From positions 1 through 8,011 of the forward strand of contig CANHKH010000141.1 of assembly GCA_947460165.1 (NCBI GenBank): a stretch of DNA of 8,011 bases. Direction: 5' to 3'. The stretch comes from Comamonadaceae bacterium (GTDB taxonomy: Bacteria; Pseudomonadota; Gammaproteobacteria; Burkholderiales; Burkholderiaceae_C). Positions 1 through 6,038 of this stretch are shown here, in pieces. Every line of letters starts with the position of its first letter. Positions within the stretch are counted from its first letter, which is position 1. The notes beneath the pieces were generated by a model. That model ran no database searches. It was not told where the DNA came from and worked only from the letters and a program-made list of their open reading frames with translations. The position numbers and the translations under genes are program-made.

Positions 1-1
1 G

Positions 2-826
2 GCGCGCCAGCTGTGCAACGTGGCCGCCGCCCCCTACAAACACAAGCCCGGGCTGATCGCCAAAATTGAGCGCGCCGAGGCCATCCCCAAGCTCGACGAA
101 ATCTTGCGCGTGAGCGACGGCATTATGGTCGCGCGCGGCGACCTGGCCGTCGAGGTCGGCAACGCCGCCGTGCCCGCGCTGCAAAAGCTCATGATCAAAA
201 TGGCGCGCGCTGCCGACAAGGTGGTGATCACGGCCACACAAATGATGGAGAGCATGATCGTCAACCCCGTGCCCACCCGCGCCGAGGTGAGCGACGTGGC
301 CAACGCCGTGCTGGACGGCACCGACGCCGTGATGCTCAGCGCCGAAACCGCCGCCGGCCGCTACCCGCTGGAGACCGTGGAAGAAATGGCCAAGATCTGC
401 CTGGAGGCTGAAAAAGCCGAGTACCGCGAGGTGGAAAGCGACTTCAAGGGCAAGGCCTTCACGCGCATTGACCATTCGATTGCCATGGGCGCCTTGTTCA
501 CGGCCCAGCACCTGGGCGCCAAGGCCATTGTGGCCCTGACCGACAGCGGCTCCACCGCGCTGTGGATGAGCCGGCACAACATCCGCGTGCCCATTTACGC
601 CCTGACCCCCAAGCTGGCCACCCAGCGCCGCATGGCGCTCTACCGCAACGTGCGGCCGCTGCTGATGGACACCTCGGTCGACCGCGACACCGCCCTGGAG
701 CAAGCCGAAGGCCACCTGCTGCGCCGCTCCATCGTGCAAAGCGGCGATGTGTACGCCATCACCTGCGGCGAGCCCATGGGCGCGCCCGGCGGCACCAACA
801 TGCTCAAGATTTGCCGGGTGGCCTGA
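2..826 (+). CDS. pyk: Pyruvate kinase, 3' part (5' end outside window)
   Basis: This is the C-terminal ~274 residues of pyruvate kinase, the cytoplasmic glycolytic enzyme that converts phosphoenolpyruvate and ADP to pyruvate and ATP. The frame is open from base 2, so the apparent GTG start at 20 is internal; a full enzyme is about 470-480 residues. Visible A-domain signatures are a KIE motif (the family's catalytic Lys and metal-binding Glu), MVARGDLAVEVG (metal-binding Asp), ITATQMMESM, and a PTRAEVSDVANAVLDGTDA block ending in MLSAETA. The remaining ~140 residues form the C-terminal regulatory domain, ending in GGTNMLKICRVA. No T-tracted terminator follows the stop codon. The last 45 bp are repeated in decayed form at 1701-1746, beyond the toxin-antitoxin module that starts about 100 bp downstream. 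Identification is secure; the number and type of isozyme cannot be judged from here. Confidence 0.97.
   Translation, partial: ARQLCNVAAAPYKHKPGLIAKIERAEAIPKLDEILRVSDGIMVARGDLAVEVGNAAVPALQKLMIKMARAADKVVITATQMMESMIVNPVPTRAEVSDVANAVLDGTDAVMLSAETAAGRYPLETVEEMAKICLEAEKAEYREVESDFKGKAFTRIDHSIAMGALFTAQHLGAKAIVALTDSGSTALWMSRHNIRVPIYALTPKLATQRRMALYRNVRPLLMDTSVDRDTALEQAEGHLLRRSIVQSGDVYAITCGEPMGAPGGTNMLKICRVA
779..823 (+). repeat. Direct repeat, left copy: pyk 3' end
   Basis: The last 45 bp of pyk before its stop codon match 1701-1746 in the same orientation. By eye, 41 of 46 aligned positions are identical, with four substitutions and one inserted base. The two copies lie 922 bp apart and bracket the minus-strand toxin-antitoxin pair. 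This left copy is the intact, functional one because it completes the pyk frame. Confidence 0.85.
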
Positions 827-927
827 GGCGAGGCATCACACCACCCGCGCCAGTTCAAGCATGGCGCCCAGGTGCGGCTTGCTGCACAGCAGGCGGAGCC
901 GGTTTTTAACTTCCGGGGTTTTCCCAA

Positions 928-1335
928 TCAGTCGGCCACCACGCCCACACCAGCGACTTGGGCTGCGTGGGCCAGGTCCCGGTCTTGCGTGGCGATGGGC
1001 AGGCGATGGCGCAAGGCAAGGTCCAGGTAAATCGCGTCATAGCTGGTGAGGTCATACCGAAGAGCCAGGTCAAGCAACTGGGCGGGTTGCGGTACAGACG
1101 TGTCGATTTCGATGGGCAGCTGAGCCAGCATGCTGAGCATCTGCTGGGCATGAAATGCCAATATCGTCTGGCGCTTGCATGCCGTGCGCAGCACGTTGGT
1201 GTACTCCAAGGCCAGCAAGGGTGGGGCGATGGCCTGGGCTGACTGAAGGCGCTGGGCGATGGCGTCACAGTAGGCCGTGGCCTGGTTTTGAAGCAGCCAG
1301 CCACAGACCACGGAGTTGTCGAGGACGAATCGCAT
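928..1335 (-). CDS. PIN-domain toxin, VapC family (module 1)
   Basis: This 135-residue protein looks like a type II toxin of the VapC/PIN ribonuclease class, which typically cuts tRNA or rRNA when its antitoxin is degraded. The expected PIN acidic residues are present: Asp6 in FVLDNSVV, Glu44 in ALEYTN, Asp100 in SYDAIYLDLA and Asp118 in the ATQDRDL motif. Length is normal for the family. I chose the ATG at 1335 rather than the TTG at 1338 because it gives the usual MxFVLD start and overlaps the antitoxin stop by one base (TGATG), the arrangement expected for translational coupling. It is convergent with pyk. All four catalytic positions are kept, so the toxin is probably active. The target RNA cannot be predicted. 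Confidence 0.9.
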   Translation of the reverse strand: MRFVLDNSVVCGWLLQNQATAYCDAIAQRLQSAQAIAPPLLALEYTNVLRTACKRQTILAFHAQQMLSMLAQLPIEIDTSVPQPAQLLDLALRYDLTSYDAIYLDLALRHRLPIATQDRDLAHAAQVAGVGVVAD

Positions 1336-1583
1336 CAAGCCAAGCCCTGGCGCGCCATGGATTTGAGATCGCCTTCCAACACCATACCCCGGCGCAAATC
1401 ACTCAGGCGCTCGAAGGTTTCCAGGACGCGGTCGCGTTGTTGTTCCGTCTCGTCAAGCGTCCAGGCCTCCAGCCGTGCCACGGGCTTGCCACGTCGGGTG
1501 ACGGCGACCGTCTCACCGCGCTCCACCCGCCCGACCAATTCGGACAGCTGATTTTTGGCCTGTGCAAGGGGGACATGGATCAT
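1335..1583 (-). CDS. Phd/YefM (VapB-like) antitoxin (module 1)
   Basis: This 82-residue protein is the likely antitoxin partner of the adjacent PIN toxin. Its N-terminal half, starting MIHVPLAQAKNQLSELV and followed by VERGETVAVTRRGKPVARL, matches the Phd/YefM DNA-binding fold, which dimerises on the operator. The charged C-terminal half would wrap around the toxin. An AGGA sequence lies 8 bases before the ATG. The gene is first in a two-gene operon and its stop overlaps the toxin start. A perfect palindrome about 20-30 bp upstream is a candidate autoregulatory operator. Family-level confidence is high; which toxin targets it neutralises beyond its partner cannot be told. Confidence 0.9.
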   Translation of the reverse strand: MIHVPLAQAKNQLSELVGRVERGETVAVTRRGKPVARLEAWTLDETEQQRDRVLETFERLSDLRRGMVLEGDLKSMARQGLA

Positions 1584-1603
1584 GGCTGGCGTCCTAAATG
1601 AAA

Positions 1604-1613
1604 TAGCTAGCTA
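1604..1613. promoter_or_regulatory. Palindrome upstream of antitoxin 1, candidate operator
   Basis: TAGCTAGCTA is a perfect 10-bp palindrome in an AT-rich patch, 21 bases upstream of the antitoxin start. Phd/YefM antitoxins commonly repress their own operons by binding short palindromes in this position. I see no strong -35/-10 pair around it, so the operator call is an inference from position and symmetry. Confidence 0.4.
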
Positions 1614-1677
1614 GATTTTGCATGGGCTGGCCATATTGAGCAAGTGGGCAGGTCATCGAGGTCATTGGGCCCTGGTG

Positions 1678-1746
1678 AGATGACCTCACTGTGGCCGCCG
1701 GGCGCGCCCGGCGGAACCCAACATGCCCTGGATTTGCCGGGTGGCC
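1678..1746 (+). pseudogene. Displaced, decayed remnant of the pyk 3' end
   Basis: Bases 1701-1746 repeat the pyk terminus at 779-823. In translation the copy reads GAPGGT, then after a one-base insertion NMPWICRVA, against GAPGGTNMLKICRVA in the intact gene. Register with pyk may continue weakly upstream to about 1678 (ATGACCT against ATCACCT at the matching distance), but that part is too diverged to be certain. The stop codon is lost, since GTGGCC is followed by AGG. The frameshift and the absence of the rest of the gene make this a non-functional scrap. It is best explained as the original gene end displaced by insertion of the toxin-antitoxin segment. The rest of the 1584-1841 interval shows no credible gene. 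Confidence 0.75.
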
Positions 1747-1841
1747 AGGACCCGCCTCAAGGTGTTGGGCCAAGCACAGGATGGGCCCAGGTCAGCTCAA
1801 AGACCTCACACCGGGTAAGTCCCATGACGCTGAACTGCCAA

Positions 1842-1887
1842 TTGCTTGAATGATGCATGCTAAGCAAGCTTATTAATTTTCAAGCAA
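1842..1887. promoter_or_regulatory. Inverted repeat around candidate promoter of the catabolic operon
   Basis: TTGCTTGAA at 1842-1850 and its exact reverse complement TTCAAGCAA at 1879-1887 flank an AT-rich core. The core contains a possible -10 (TATTAA, 1871-1876) and a smaller dyad TAAGC-AA-GCTTA (1861-1872). A possible -35 (TTGAAT, 1846-1851) lies 19 bp upstream of that -10, within the left arm. The right arm ends 10 bases before the first ATG, where a ribosome binding site would be. This suggests an operator for a dimeric regulator or an RNA hairpin controlling translation. The symmetry is directly visible; the role is inferred. Confidence 0.45.
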
Positions 1888-1897
1888 GAATCAAACG

Positions 1898-2785
1898 ATG
1901 TTTCAGTTGGCAAGTTTCGACGCCGGGCAAGGTCCGGTCATGGGTCTTTACAGGCAAGGCGATTTTTACCCTTCGCAAAGCTACAAAGACATGATGGAGG
2001 TCATGTCCAAGTGGGAGGAAGCCGAAGGCAAGCTGGCCTCGGCCGCAGCCCGCATGTCAGAGCGCGAGCCCCTGCGCGGCGCCCAGCTGTTGGCCCCCAT
2101 TGCCCGCCCGCCCAACTTGTATTTTGCGGGAGCCAATTACCACGACCACTTAGCTGAAATGGCCAGGGTGCTGGGGCTGAAAACCCCGCCTCCTGGCACG
2201 CCTGGCCTGGAACCCTGGTTTTTGCTCAAGTCCACCTCCACCATCACCGGGCCTGACACCACGGTGCTGCGGCCTGCGGGCGTGGAGCGCCTCGATTGGG
2301 AGGTCGAGCTGGCCGTCATCATCGGCCGCCCCTGCAGCCGAGTTTCGGTGGGTGATGCGCTCAGGCATGTGGCGGGCTACACCATTGCCAACGACCTGTC
2401 TGCCCGCGACCGCATGAAGCGCCCGTATGAAGACAGCAGCTCGCCTTTTTCCTACGACTGGTTGCAGCACAAATCCTTCATGGGGGCCTGCCCCATGGGC
2501 CCGGCCATCACGCCTGCGGTGAACATTCCCGACGTGCAAAAGCTCGGGCTCAAGCTCTGGGTCAATGACGTTCTGATGCAAGACTCCAACACCGCCCACA
2601 TGGTGTACTCGGTGGCCGAGCTGATCTCCTCGCTCAGCCACAAAGTCACCTTGGTGCCCGGCGATGTGATCCTCACGGGCACACCGGCGGGCGTGGGCAC
2701 GGCGCGCGGGGTCTTTTTGCAGCCTGGCGACCGGGTTCGCCAGGCCATTGAGCTGATTGGCGAGTTCGAATTCACGGTGGGCTGA
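1898..2785 (+). CDS. Fumarylacetoacetate hydrolase family enzyme
   Basis: This 295-residue cytoplasmic enzyme belongs to the FAH family, whose members hydrolyse, decarboxylate or isomerise C-C bonds in dioxo-acids at the end of aromatic degradation pathways. An N-terminal ~65-residue cap domain precedes the catalytic beta-fold. That fold shows PPNLYFAGANYHDHLAEM (residues 71-88, with the family's active-site His), metal ligands Glu135 and Glu137 in LDWEVELAVIIGR, Asp166 in ANDLSARDR, and the closing GDVILTGTPAGVG motif. Length is typical. The ATG at 1898 has only a weak ribosome site; it was chosen because the frame gives a full N-terminal domain. It is first of four co-directional genes, 11 bp before the reductase. 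The likely substrate is a ring-fission product such as an acylpyruvate or hydroxymuconate-type acid, but exact specificity cannot be read from the sequence. Confidence 0.92.
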   Translation: MFQLASFDAGQGPVMGLYRQGDFYPSQSYKDMMEVMSKWEEAEGKLASAAARMSEREPLRGAQLLAPIARPPNLYFAGANYHDHLAEMARVLGLKTPPPGTPGLEPWFLLKSTSTITGPDTTVLRPAGVERLDWEVELAVIIGRPCSRVSVGDALRHVAGYTIANDLSARDRMKRPYEDSSSPFSYDWLQHKSFMGACPMGPAITPAVNIPDVQKLGLKLWVNDVLMQDSNTAHMVYSVAELISSLSHKVTLVPGDVILTGTPAGVGTARGVFLQPGDRVRQAIELIGEFEFTVG

Positions 2786-2796
2786 GCGCTGGCAAC

Positions 2797-3849
2797 ATGG
2801 CATTTCAGGTCACCTTGCAACCCAGCGGCAACAGCTTCGAGTGCGCTGACGGTCAAGAAATTCTCAAGGCAGGGTTGGCGGCAGGCTTTTTATTGCCCTT
2901 CAGCTGCCGCTCGGGCATGTGCCGCAGCTGCCGCGGCACTGTGCTGCAAGGCCAGGTGGACTTTGGCGCGGCGCACGACAAATACCTCAGCGAGGCCGAC
3001 AGGGCCAAGGGCCTGGCCCTGCTGTGTTGCGCCCGGCCTTGCAGCGATTTGGTGATTGCGCTGGATGAAGTGGACCCCGACCGGGGCAGCCGGCCCAAAC
3101 GCATGCCCGCGCGGGTGTTGAGCCTGGAGCGGCCCATTCCCTCCGTGAGCATTTTGACGCTGGGCTTGCCAGCCAACGAGCCCATGCTGTTCCAAGCCGG
3201 GCAATTTTTGGACGTGCTGCTGGCCGACGGCAAACGGCGCAGCTACTCGATTGCCAACGCCCCCAAGGCCGAAGGCGTGCGTCAGTTGGAGCTGCACCTG
3301 CGTCACCTGCCGGGCGGGGCCTTCACCGACCACGTGTTTGGCGCCATGAAGGTGCGCGAGTTGGTGCAAATTGAAATGCCGCTGGGCCAGTTTTACCTGC
3401 GTGAAGACAGCCCCAGGCCCTTGGTGCTGGTGGCCACGGGCACTGGTTTTGCGCCTGTCAAATCCATGGTGCTGCGCATGCTGGAGCGCAACTCACAGCG
3501 CCTTGTGCGCCTGTACTGGGGCGGTCGCACCGTGGCCGACTTGTACCAGCACGAGCTGGCCAGCCAGTGGGCGCGCGAGCACCCCCACATCCGTTTTATT
3601 CCCGTGCTCAGCCGCCCGGATGCGACCGCGCCCTGGCCCGCCCGCAGCGGCCATGTGCAGCAGGCCGTGCTCAGCGACTTGCCCGACCTGTCTGGCCACG
3701 ATGTCTATGCCTGCGGGTCCGCCGCCATGGTGGCCGATGCTGAAAAAGATTTTGTGGAACTCGGCGGCTTGCCGCCTGCGCAATTTTTTGCCGATGCCTT
3801 TTTGTCCGAACGGGACCGCGCGTCCCTCCCAACCCTAGAACGTGTGTAA
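2797..3849 (+). CDS. [2Fe-2S]/FAD/NAD(P)H oxidoreductase (oxygenase-reductase type)
   Basis: This 350-residue soluble electron-transfer protein has three domains in order. The first is a plant-type ferredoxin with cysteines at 37, 42, 45 and 77 (C-x4-C-x2-C-x31-C, followed by ARP). The second is an FAD-binding barrel with the RRSYSIAN motif at 147-154. The third is an NAD(P)-binding domain with ATGTGFAPVKSM near 213-224 and a C-terminal YACGSAAMVADAE segment. This architecture passes electrons from NAD(P)H through FAD and the iron-sulfur cluster to an oxygenase. Close family names include the reductase of multicomponent mono-/dioxygenases and the CDP-6-deoxy-delta-3,4-glucoseen reductase group. 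The FAH and VOC neighbours favour a catabolic role over sugar biosynthesis. It starts 11 bp after the FAH gene with a poor ribosome site. No oxygenase component lies in the window. Confidence 0.93.
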   Translation: MAFQVTLQPSGNSFECADGQEILKAGLAAGFLLPFSCRSGMCRSCRGTVLQGQVDFGAAHDKYLSEADRAKGLALLCCARPCSDLVIALDEVDPDRGSRPKRMPARVLSLERPIPSVSILTLGLPANEPMLFQAGQFLDVLLADGKRRSYSIANAPKAEGVRQLELHLRHLPGGAFTDHVFGAMKVRELVQIEMPLGQFYLREDSPRPLVLVATGTGFAPVKSMVLRMLERNSQRLVRLYWGGRTVADLYQHELASQWAREHPHIRFIPVLSRPDATAPWPARSGHVQQAVLSDLPDLSGHDVYACGSAAMVADAEKDFVELGGLPPAQFFADAFLSERDRASLPTLERV

Positions 3850-3860
3850 AGGAGATTCCC

Positions 3861-4376
3861 ATGCTTCCAGACAACTGCACCGCGACGCCCAAGGCGCGCA
3901 CCTCGGTCATCCAGCCCTACTGCATCAGCCACGGCACGCTGGAGGTCTTCAGCCTCAAAGCCTCACGCCGCTTTTACGAGGAGTTCCTGGGCCTCGAATG
4001 CGTGCGCCATGGCAAGCCGGCCATGGTCATTCGCCTGGGCATGCGTTTTCATGTGGTCTGCGTGGAGGTCGGCGACCAGGTGCACCCCTGCAGCGTGCTC
4101 AACCACTGGGGCGTCGATGTGAGCAGCCGGGCCGAGGTCGACCAAGCCCATGCCAAGGCCATTGAGCACAAAGAGACCTACGGCATTCGGCAGGTGCTGC
4201 CCCAGCAAGACATGCACGGCGTGTACTCCTTTTACCTGGAAGACCTGGACCACAACTGGTGGGAAATTCAGTACTACGAAAACGGCTTCCAGCACGACGA
4301 CTTTTTTGACTTCGGCGACCGCTTTAGCATGGCTGAAGAGGGCGACGCCAGCAACCTGCAAGAGCTCAAAACCTGA
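3861..4376 (+). CDS. VOC-family protein, probable extradiol-type dioxygenase
   Basis: This 171-residue protein has the vicinal oxygen chelate (glyoxalase/bleomycin-resistance/dioxygenase) fold. The N-terminal module contains a strand with His24 (CISHGTLEVF) and the helix ASRRFYEEFLGLE. The second module starts near His82 (LNHWGVDVSS) and ends with LEDLDHNWWEIQYYE, where Glu135 sits at the usual final metal-ligand position. His24, His82 and Glu135 are a plausible 2-His-1-carboxylate iron site. A good AAAGGAGA ribosome site overlaps the reductase stop codon, and the gene starts 11 bp after that stop, so co-transcription is very likely. Given its neighbours, ring-cleaving dioxygenase activity on a catecholic substrate is the best guess. 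Glyoxalase- or isomerase-like activity is possible because the fold is shared and the substrate pocket cannot be read here. Confidence 0.85.
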   Translation: MLPDNCTATPKARTSVIQPYCISHGTLEVFSLKASRRFYEEFLGLECVRHGKPAMVIRLGMRFHVVCVEVGDQVHPCSVLNHWGVDVSSRAEVDQAHAKAIEHKETYGIRQVLPQQDMHGVYSFYLEDLDHNWWEIQYYENGFQHDDFFDFGDRFSMAEEGDASNLQELKT

Positions 4377-4429
4377 GCGTCCTGCGCCACTTTTTCCCCA
4401 CATTGCCCCCTTCACAAGGAATCACGCTC

Positions 4430-5638
4430 ATGGTCGATCATTCACGCCGCCAACTTGGCTTGGCCGCCTTGTCCTTGCCGCTGCTCGCGGCCACCCCCCA
4501 CTTGCGGGCTCAGACGGGCCCCATCCGCATAGGCAGCACCCTGGGCCTGACCGGCCCGCTCAGCGGCGCCTCGGCGGCGCAAAAAATCGCCAGCGACATC
4601 TTCATGGAGGGCTTGAACAAGCGCGGTGGCCTGCTGGGCCGGCCGGTGGAGTGGATCGTGCGCGACGACCAGTCCAAGCCCGACGTGGCCCGCACCTTGT
4701 ACGAGCAATTGATCACCGTGGACAAGGTGGACCTGCTCATGGGACCCTATGCCACCGGCTCCATCTTGTCGGCCATGGGCGTGGCCCAGCGCTACAACAA
4801 AGTGCTGATCCACAACACCTTTGGCCTGCCTGGCTTGGCCAAGTACGACGGTCAGTTTTCGGTGTCTGGCAGTGCGTTTGACATTGAATCGGTGTGGCCC
4901 AGCCTGGTGATGGACGCCGCCGCCTCGGCCGCTCGCCCACCCAAAACCATTGCGGTGCTGGCCAGCAAGTTCCCCTCGGTGCACTTTGTCACCCAAGGGG
5001 CACGGCAAGTCATCAAGTCACGCGGCCTGAGTGAAGCCATTTACCTGGAATGGGACTTTGGCAACCGCGACTTTGGCGCCATTGCCGCCCGCGTCAAAGA
5101 CGCCAAGCCCGACATGGTCTGGGTCGGTGGCGTGGGCCTGGAGGCCAACATGCTGCTGGACGCCATGCGCAAGATCGGCTACACGCCGCCCATGACCTTT
5201 GCCATGTTCCCCGCCCCCGGCCCCATGGCCAAGTCCCCAGACGGCCAAGGCGTGATGGCCCTGACCGTGTTTGAAGAGCACGCGCCCTTCACCAACAACC
5301 CGGTGGCCGCCGAGTTCATCAAAGTCTACGGCGAGCGCGCAAGCAAGGCCGGCATGGCCGAGACCTCGGTGGATTTGTTTGCCTCGGTGGCCTTTGCCAG
5401 CTGGCAGGTGCTGGAAGCCGCGGTGACCGGCACCAAAGGGCTGGACGACAAAGCCCTGGGCGCCTGGATCAAGCGCAGCCAGGTCGACACCATCATTGGC
5501 CGCATGCGCTGGGACGGCATGAACAACTTCATCAAGGGCAAAGACCTCTACAAGGTCAAGCAGGTCAACAACGGCAAATGGCAGGTGGTCTGGCCGCCGG
5601 AGTTTGCTGCGCCTGGCGCGCGGGTGTTGGGCGGCTGA
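4430..5638 (+). CDS. ABC transporter substrate-binding protein (LivK/Peripla_BP_6 type), Tat-like signal
   Basis: This 402-residue periplasmic solute receptor resembles the branched-chain amino acid/amide/aromatic acid (HAAT) class. The ATG at 4430 was preferred over the in-frame TTG at 4403 because AAGGA lies 9 bases before it and a signal peptide begins directly: SRRQLGLAALSLPLLAA, with probable cleavage after LRA. The SRRxLGL run resembles a twin-arginine (Tat) signal. The mature protein opens with PIRIGSTLGLTGPLSG, typical of this class, followed by ASDIFMEGLNKRGGLLGRPV and a two-lobe ligand-binding fold through DLYKVKQV. It lies 53 bp after the VOC gene. Many relatives in this bacterial family bind aromatic or dicarboxylic acids, fitting the catabolic genes upstream. 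No permease or ATPase genes follow, so it must borrow a transporter encoded elsewhere or upstream of the window. Confidence 0.9.
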   Translation: MVDHSRRQLGLAALSLPLLAATPHLRAQTGPIRIGSTLGLTGPLSGASAAQKIASDIFMEGLNKRGGLLGRPVEWIVRDDQSKPDVARTLYEQLITVDKVDLLMGPYATGSILSAMGVAQRYNKVLIHNTFGLPGLAKYDGQFSVSGSAFDIESVWPSLVMDAAASAARPPKTIAVLASKFPSVHFVTQGARQVIKSRGLSEAIYLEWDFGNRDFGAIAARVKDAKPDMVWVGGVGLEANMLLDAMRKIGYTPPMTFAMFPAPGPMAKSPDGQGVMALTVFEEHAPFTNNPVAAEFIKVYGERASKAGMAETSVDLFASVAFASWQVLEAAVTGTKGLDDKALGAWIKRSQVDTIIGRMRWDGMNNFIKGKDLYKVKQVNNGKWQVVWPPEFAAPGARVLGG

Positions 5639-5670
5639 GCTTGGCCGCTTGAGCGCCCGGCTCGCACTCA

Positions 5671-5701
5671 TTGTCAGGACGCTGCCATTGCGTGCTAGAG
5701 T
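5671..5701 (+). promoter_or_regulatory. Candidate sigma-70 promoter with extended -10
   Basis: TTGTCA (5671-5676) and TAGAGT (5696-5701) are separated by 19 bp, and a TG precedes the -10 by one base (TGC-TAGAGT). This would drive transcription through the inverted repeat at 5724-5793 and toward the regulator remnant and second toxin-antitoxin pair. The spacing is long for a standard promoter, so the extended -10 would have to compensate. Confidence 0.35.
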
Positions 5702-5723
5702 CATCATGGCCGCAAACGTTGAT

Positions 5724-5793
5724 GCGGGTCTCAGGCCCTAGCAGGCAAGCAGATCGGTGAGTCTGGGGCGAGCATCGGCCTGTGAGATCCCGC
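5724..5793. repeat. Imperfect inverted repeat with 14-bp stem
   Basis: GCGGG-TCTCA-GGCC (5724-5737) pairs with GGCC (5777-5780), TGAGA (5783-5787) and CCCGC (5789-5793), leaving bulges TG (5781-5782) and T (5788) and enclosing 39 bases. No T-tract follows, so it is not a standard terminator for the preceding transporter gene. It could be a structured leader, a protein-binding site or the scar of an inserted element. It sits just before the truncation point of the regulator remnant. Confidence 0.5.
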
Positions 5794-6024
5794 CGAAATG
5801 GCTCATTCCATCGTGGCGGCCAAGCAGCTGGCCGAGGCTTTTGGGGTGTCGCAGGACCAACTGGTGCCGCAGCACAAGCACAACCCCCTTGTGCAGAACA
5901 GTTCGATGCTAGAGCGCATCGCGCCATCGGCGAGTTGTTGCCCGATGAGCGCGACAGGCTGTTGCAGGGGGTCGGTGGCCGGTGGCGCGGTGCGCGCATG
6001 CGTCGCGCTGATGCGACAGCGTAA
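5784..6024 (+). pseudogene. Truncated, frameshifted XRE-type regulator remnant
   Basis: From the ATG at 5798 the frame reads IVAAKQLAEAFGVSQDQLV, which resembles the last helices of a Cro/C1-type (XRE) helix-turn-helix domain. It continues to SMLERIA near 5930. There the sensible reading moves to another frame: AIGELLPDERDRLLQGVGG, the acidic, helical tail often seen at the C-terminus of small XRE regulators, ending at a stop codon near 6024. One lost base around 5930 explains the switch. The first part of the helix-turn-helix is missing, and an in-frame stop lies at 5783. The remnant ends about 15 bp before the second antitoxin gene. This is a motif-level judgement and the family call is tentative. 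Apart from this remnant, the candidate promoter and the inverted repeat, I see no gene in 5639-6038. Confidence 0.35.
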
Positions 6025-6038
6025 AGGAAGGATTCGAG

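Noticed and set aside
34..927. Several long open frames on the minus strand and in other plus frames across pyk (for example 34-321 and 640-927 minus).
   Set aside because: They overlap the secure pyruvate kinase frame, have no recognisable motifs and are the usual result of high GC content.
906..1304. A 132-codon minus-strand frame overlapping toxin 1.
   Set aside because: It is a shifted reading of the PIN toxin gene, which has catalytic motifs and a coupled antitoxin.
1644..1853. A 69-codon plus-strand frame before the FAH gene.
   Set aside because: No ribosome site or family features. Part of it is simply the displaced pyk terminus read through its frameshift.
2150..2803. A 217-codon minus-strand frame opposite the FAH gene.
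   Set aside because: Composition is His/Ala/Gly/Arg-rich with no motif; it is a shadow of the well-supported plus-strand gene.
5631..5663. Small hairpins after the binding-protein gene (GCGGC/GCCGC and GAGC/GCTC) as a terminator.
   Set aside because: Stems are only 4-5 bp and no T-run follows, so an intrinsic terminator cannot be supported.
5706..5741. An 11-codon frame (ATG at 5706 to TAG) after the candidate extended -10.
   Set aside because: It starts about 5 bases after the -10, too close to be translated with a ribosome site.
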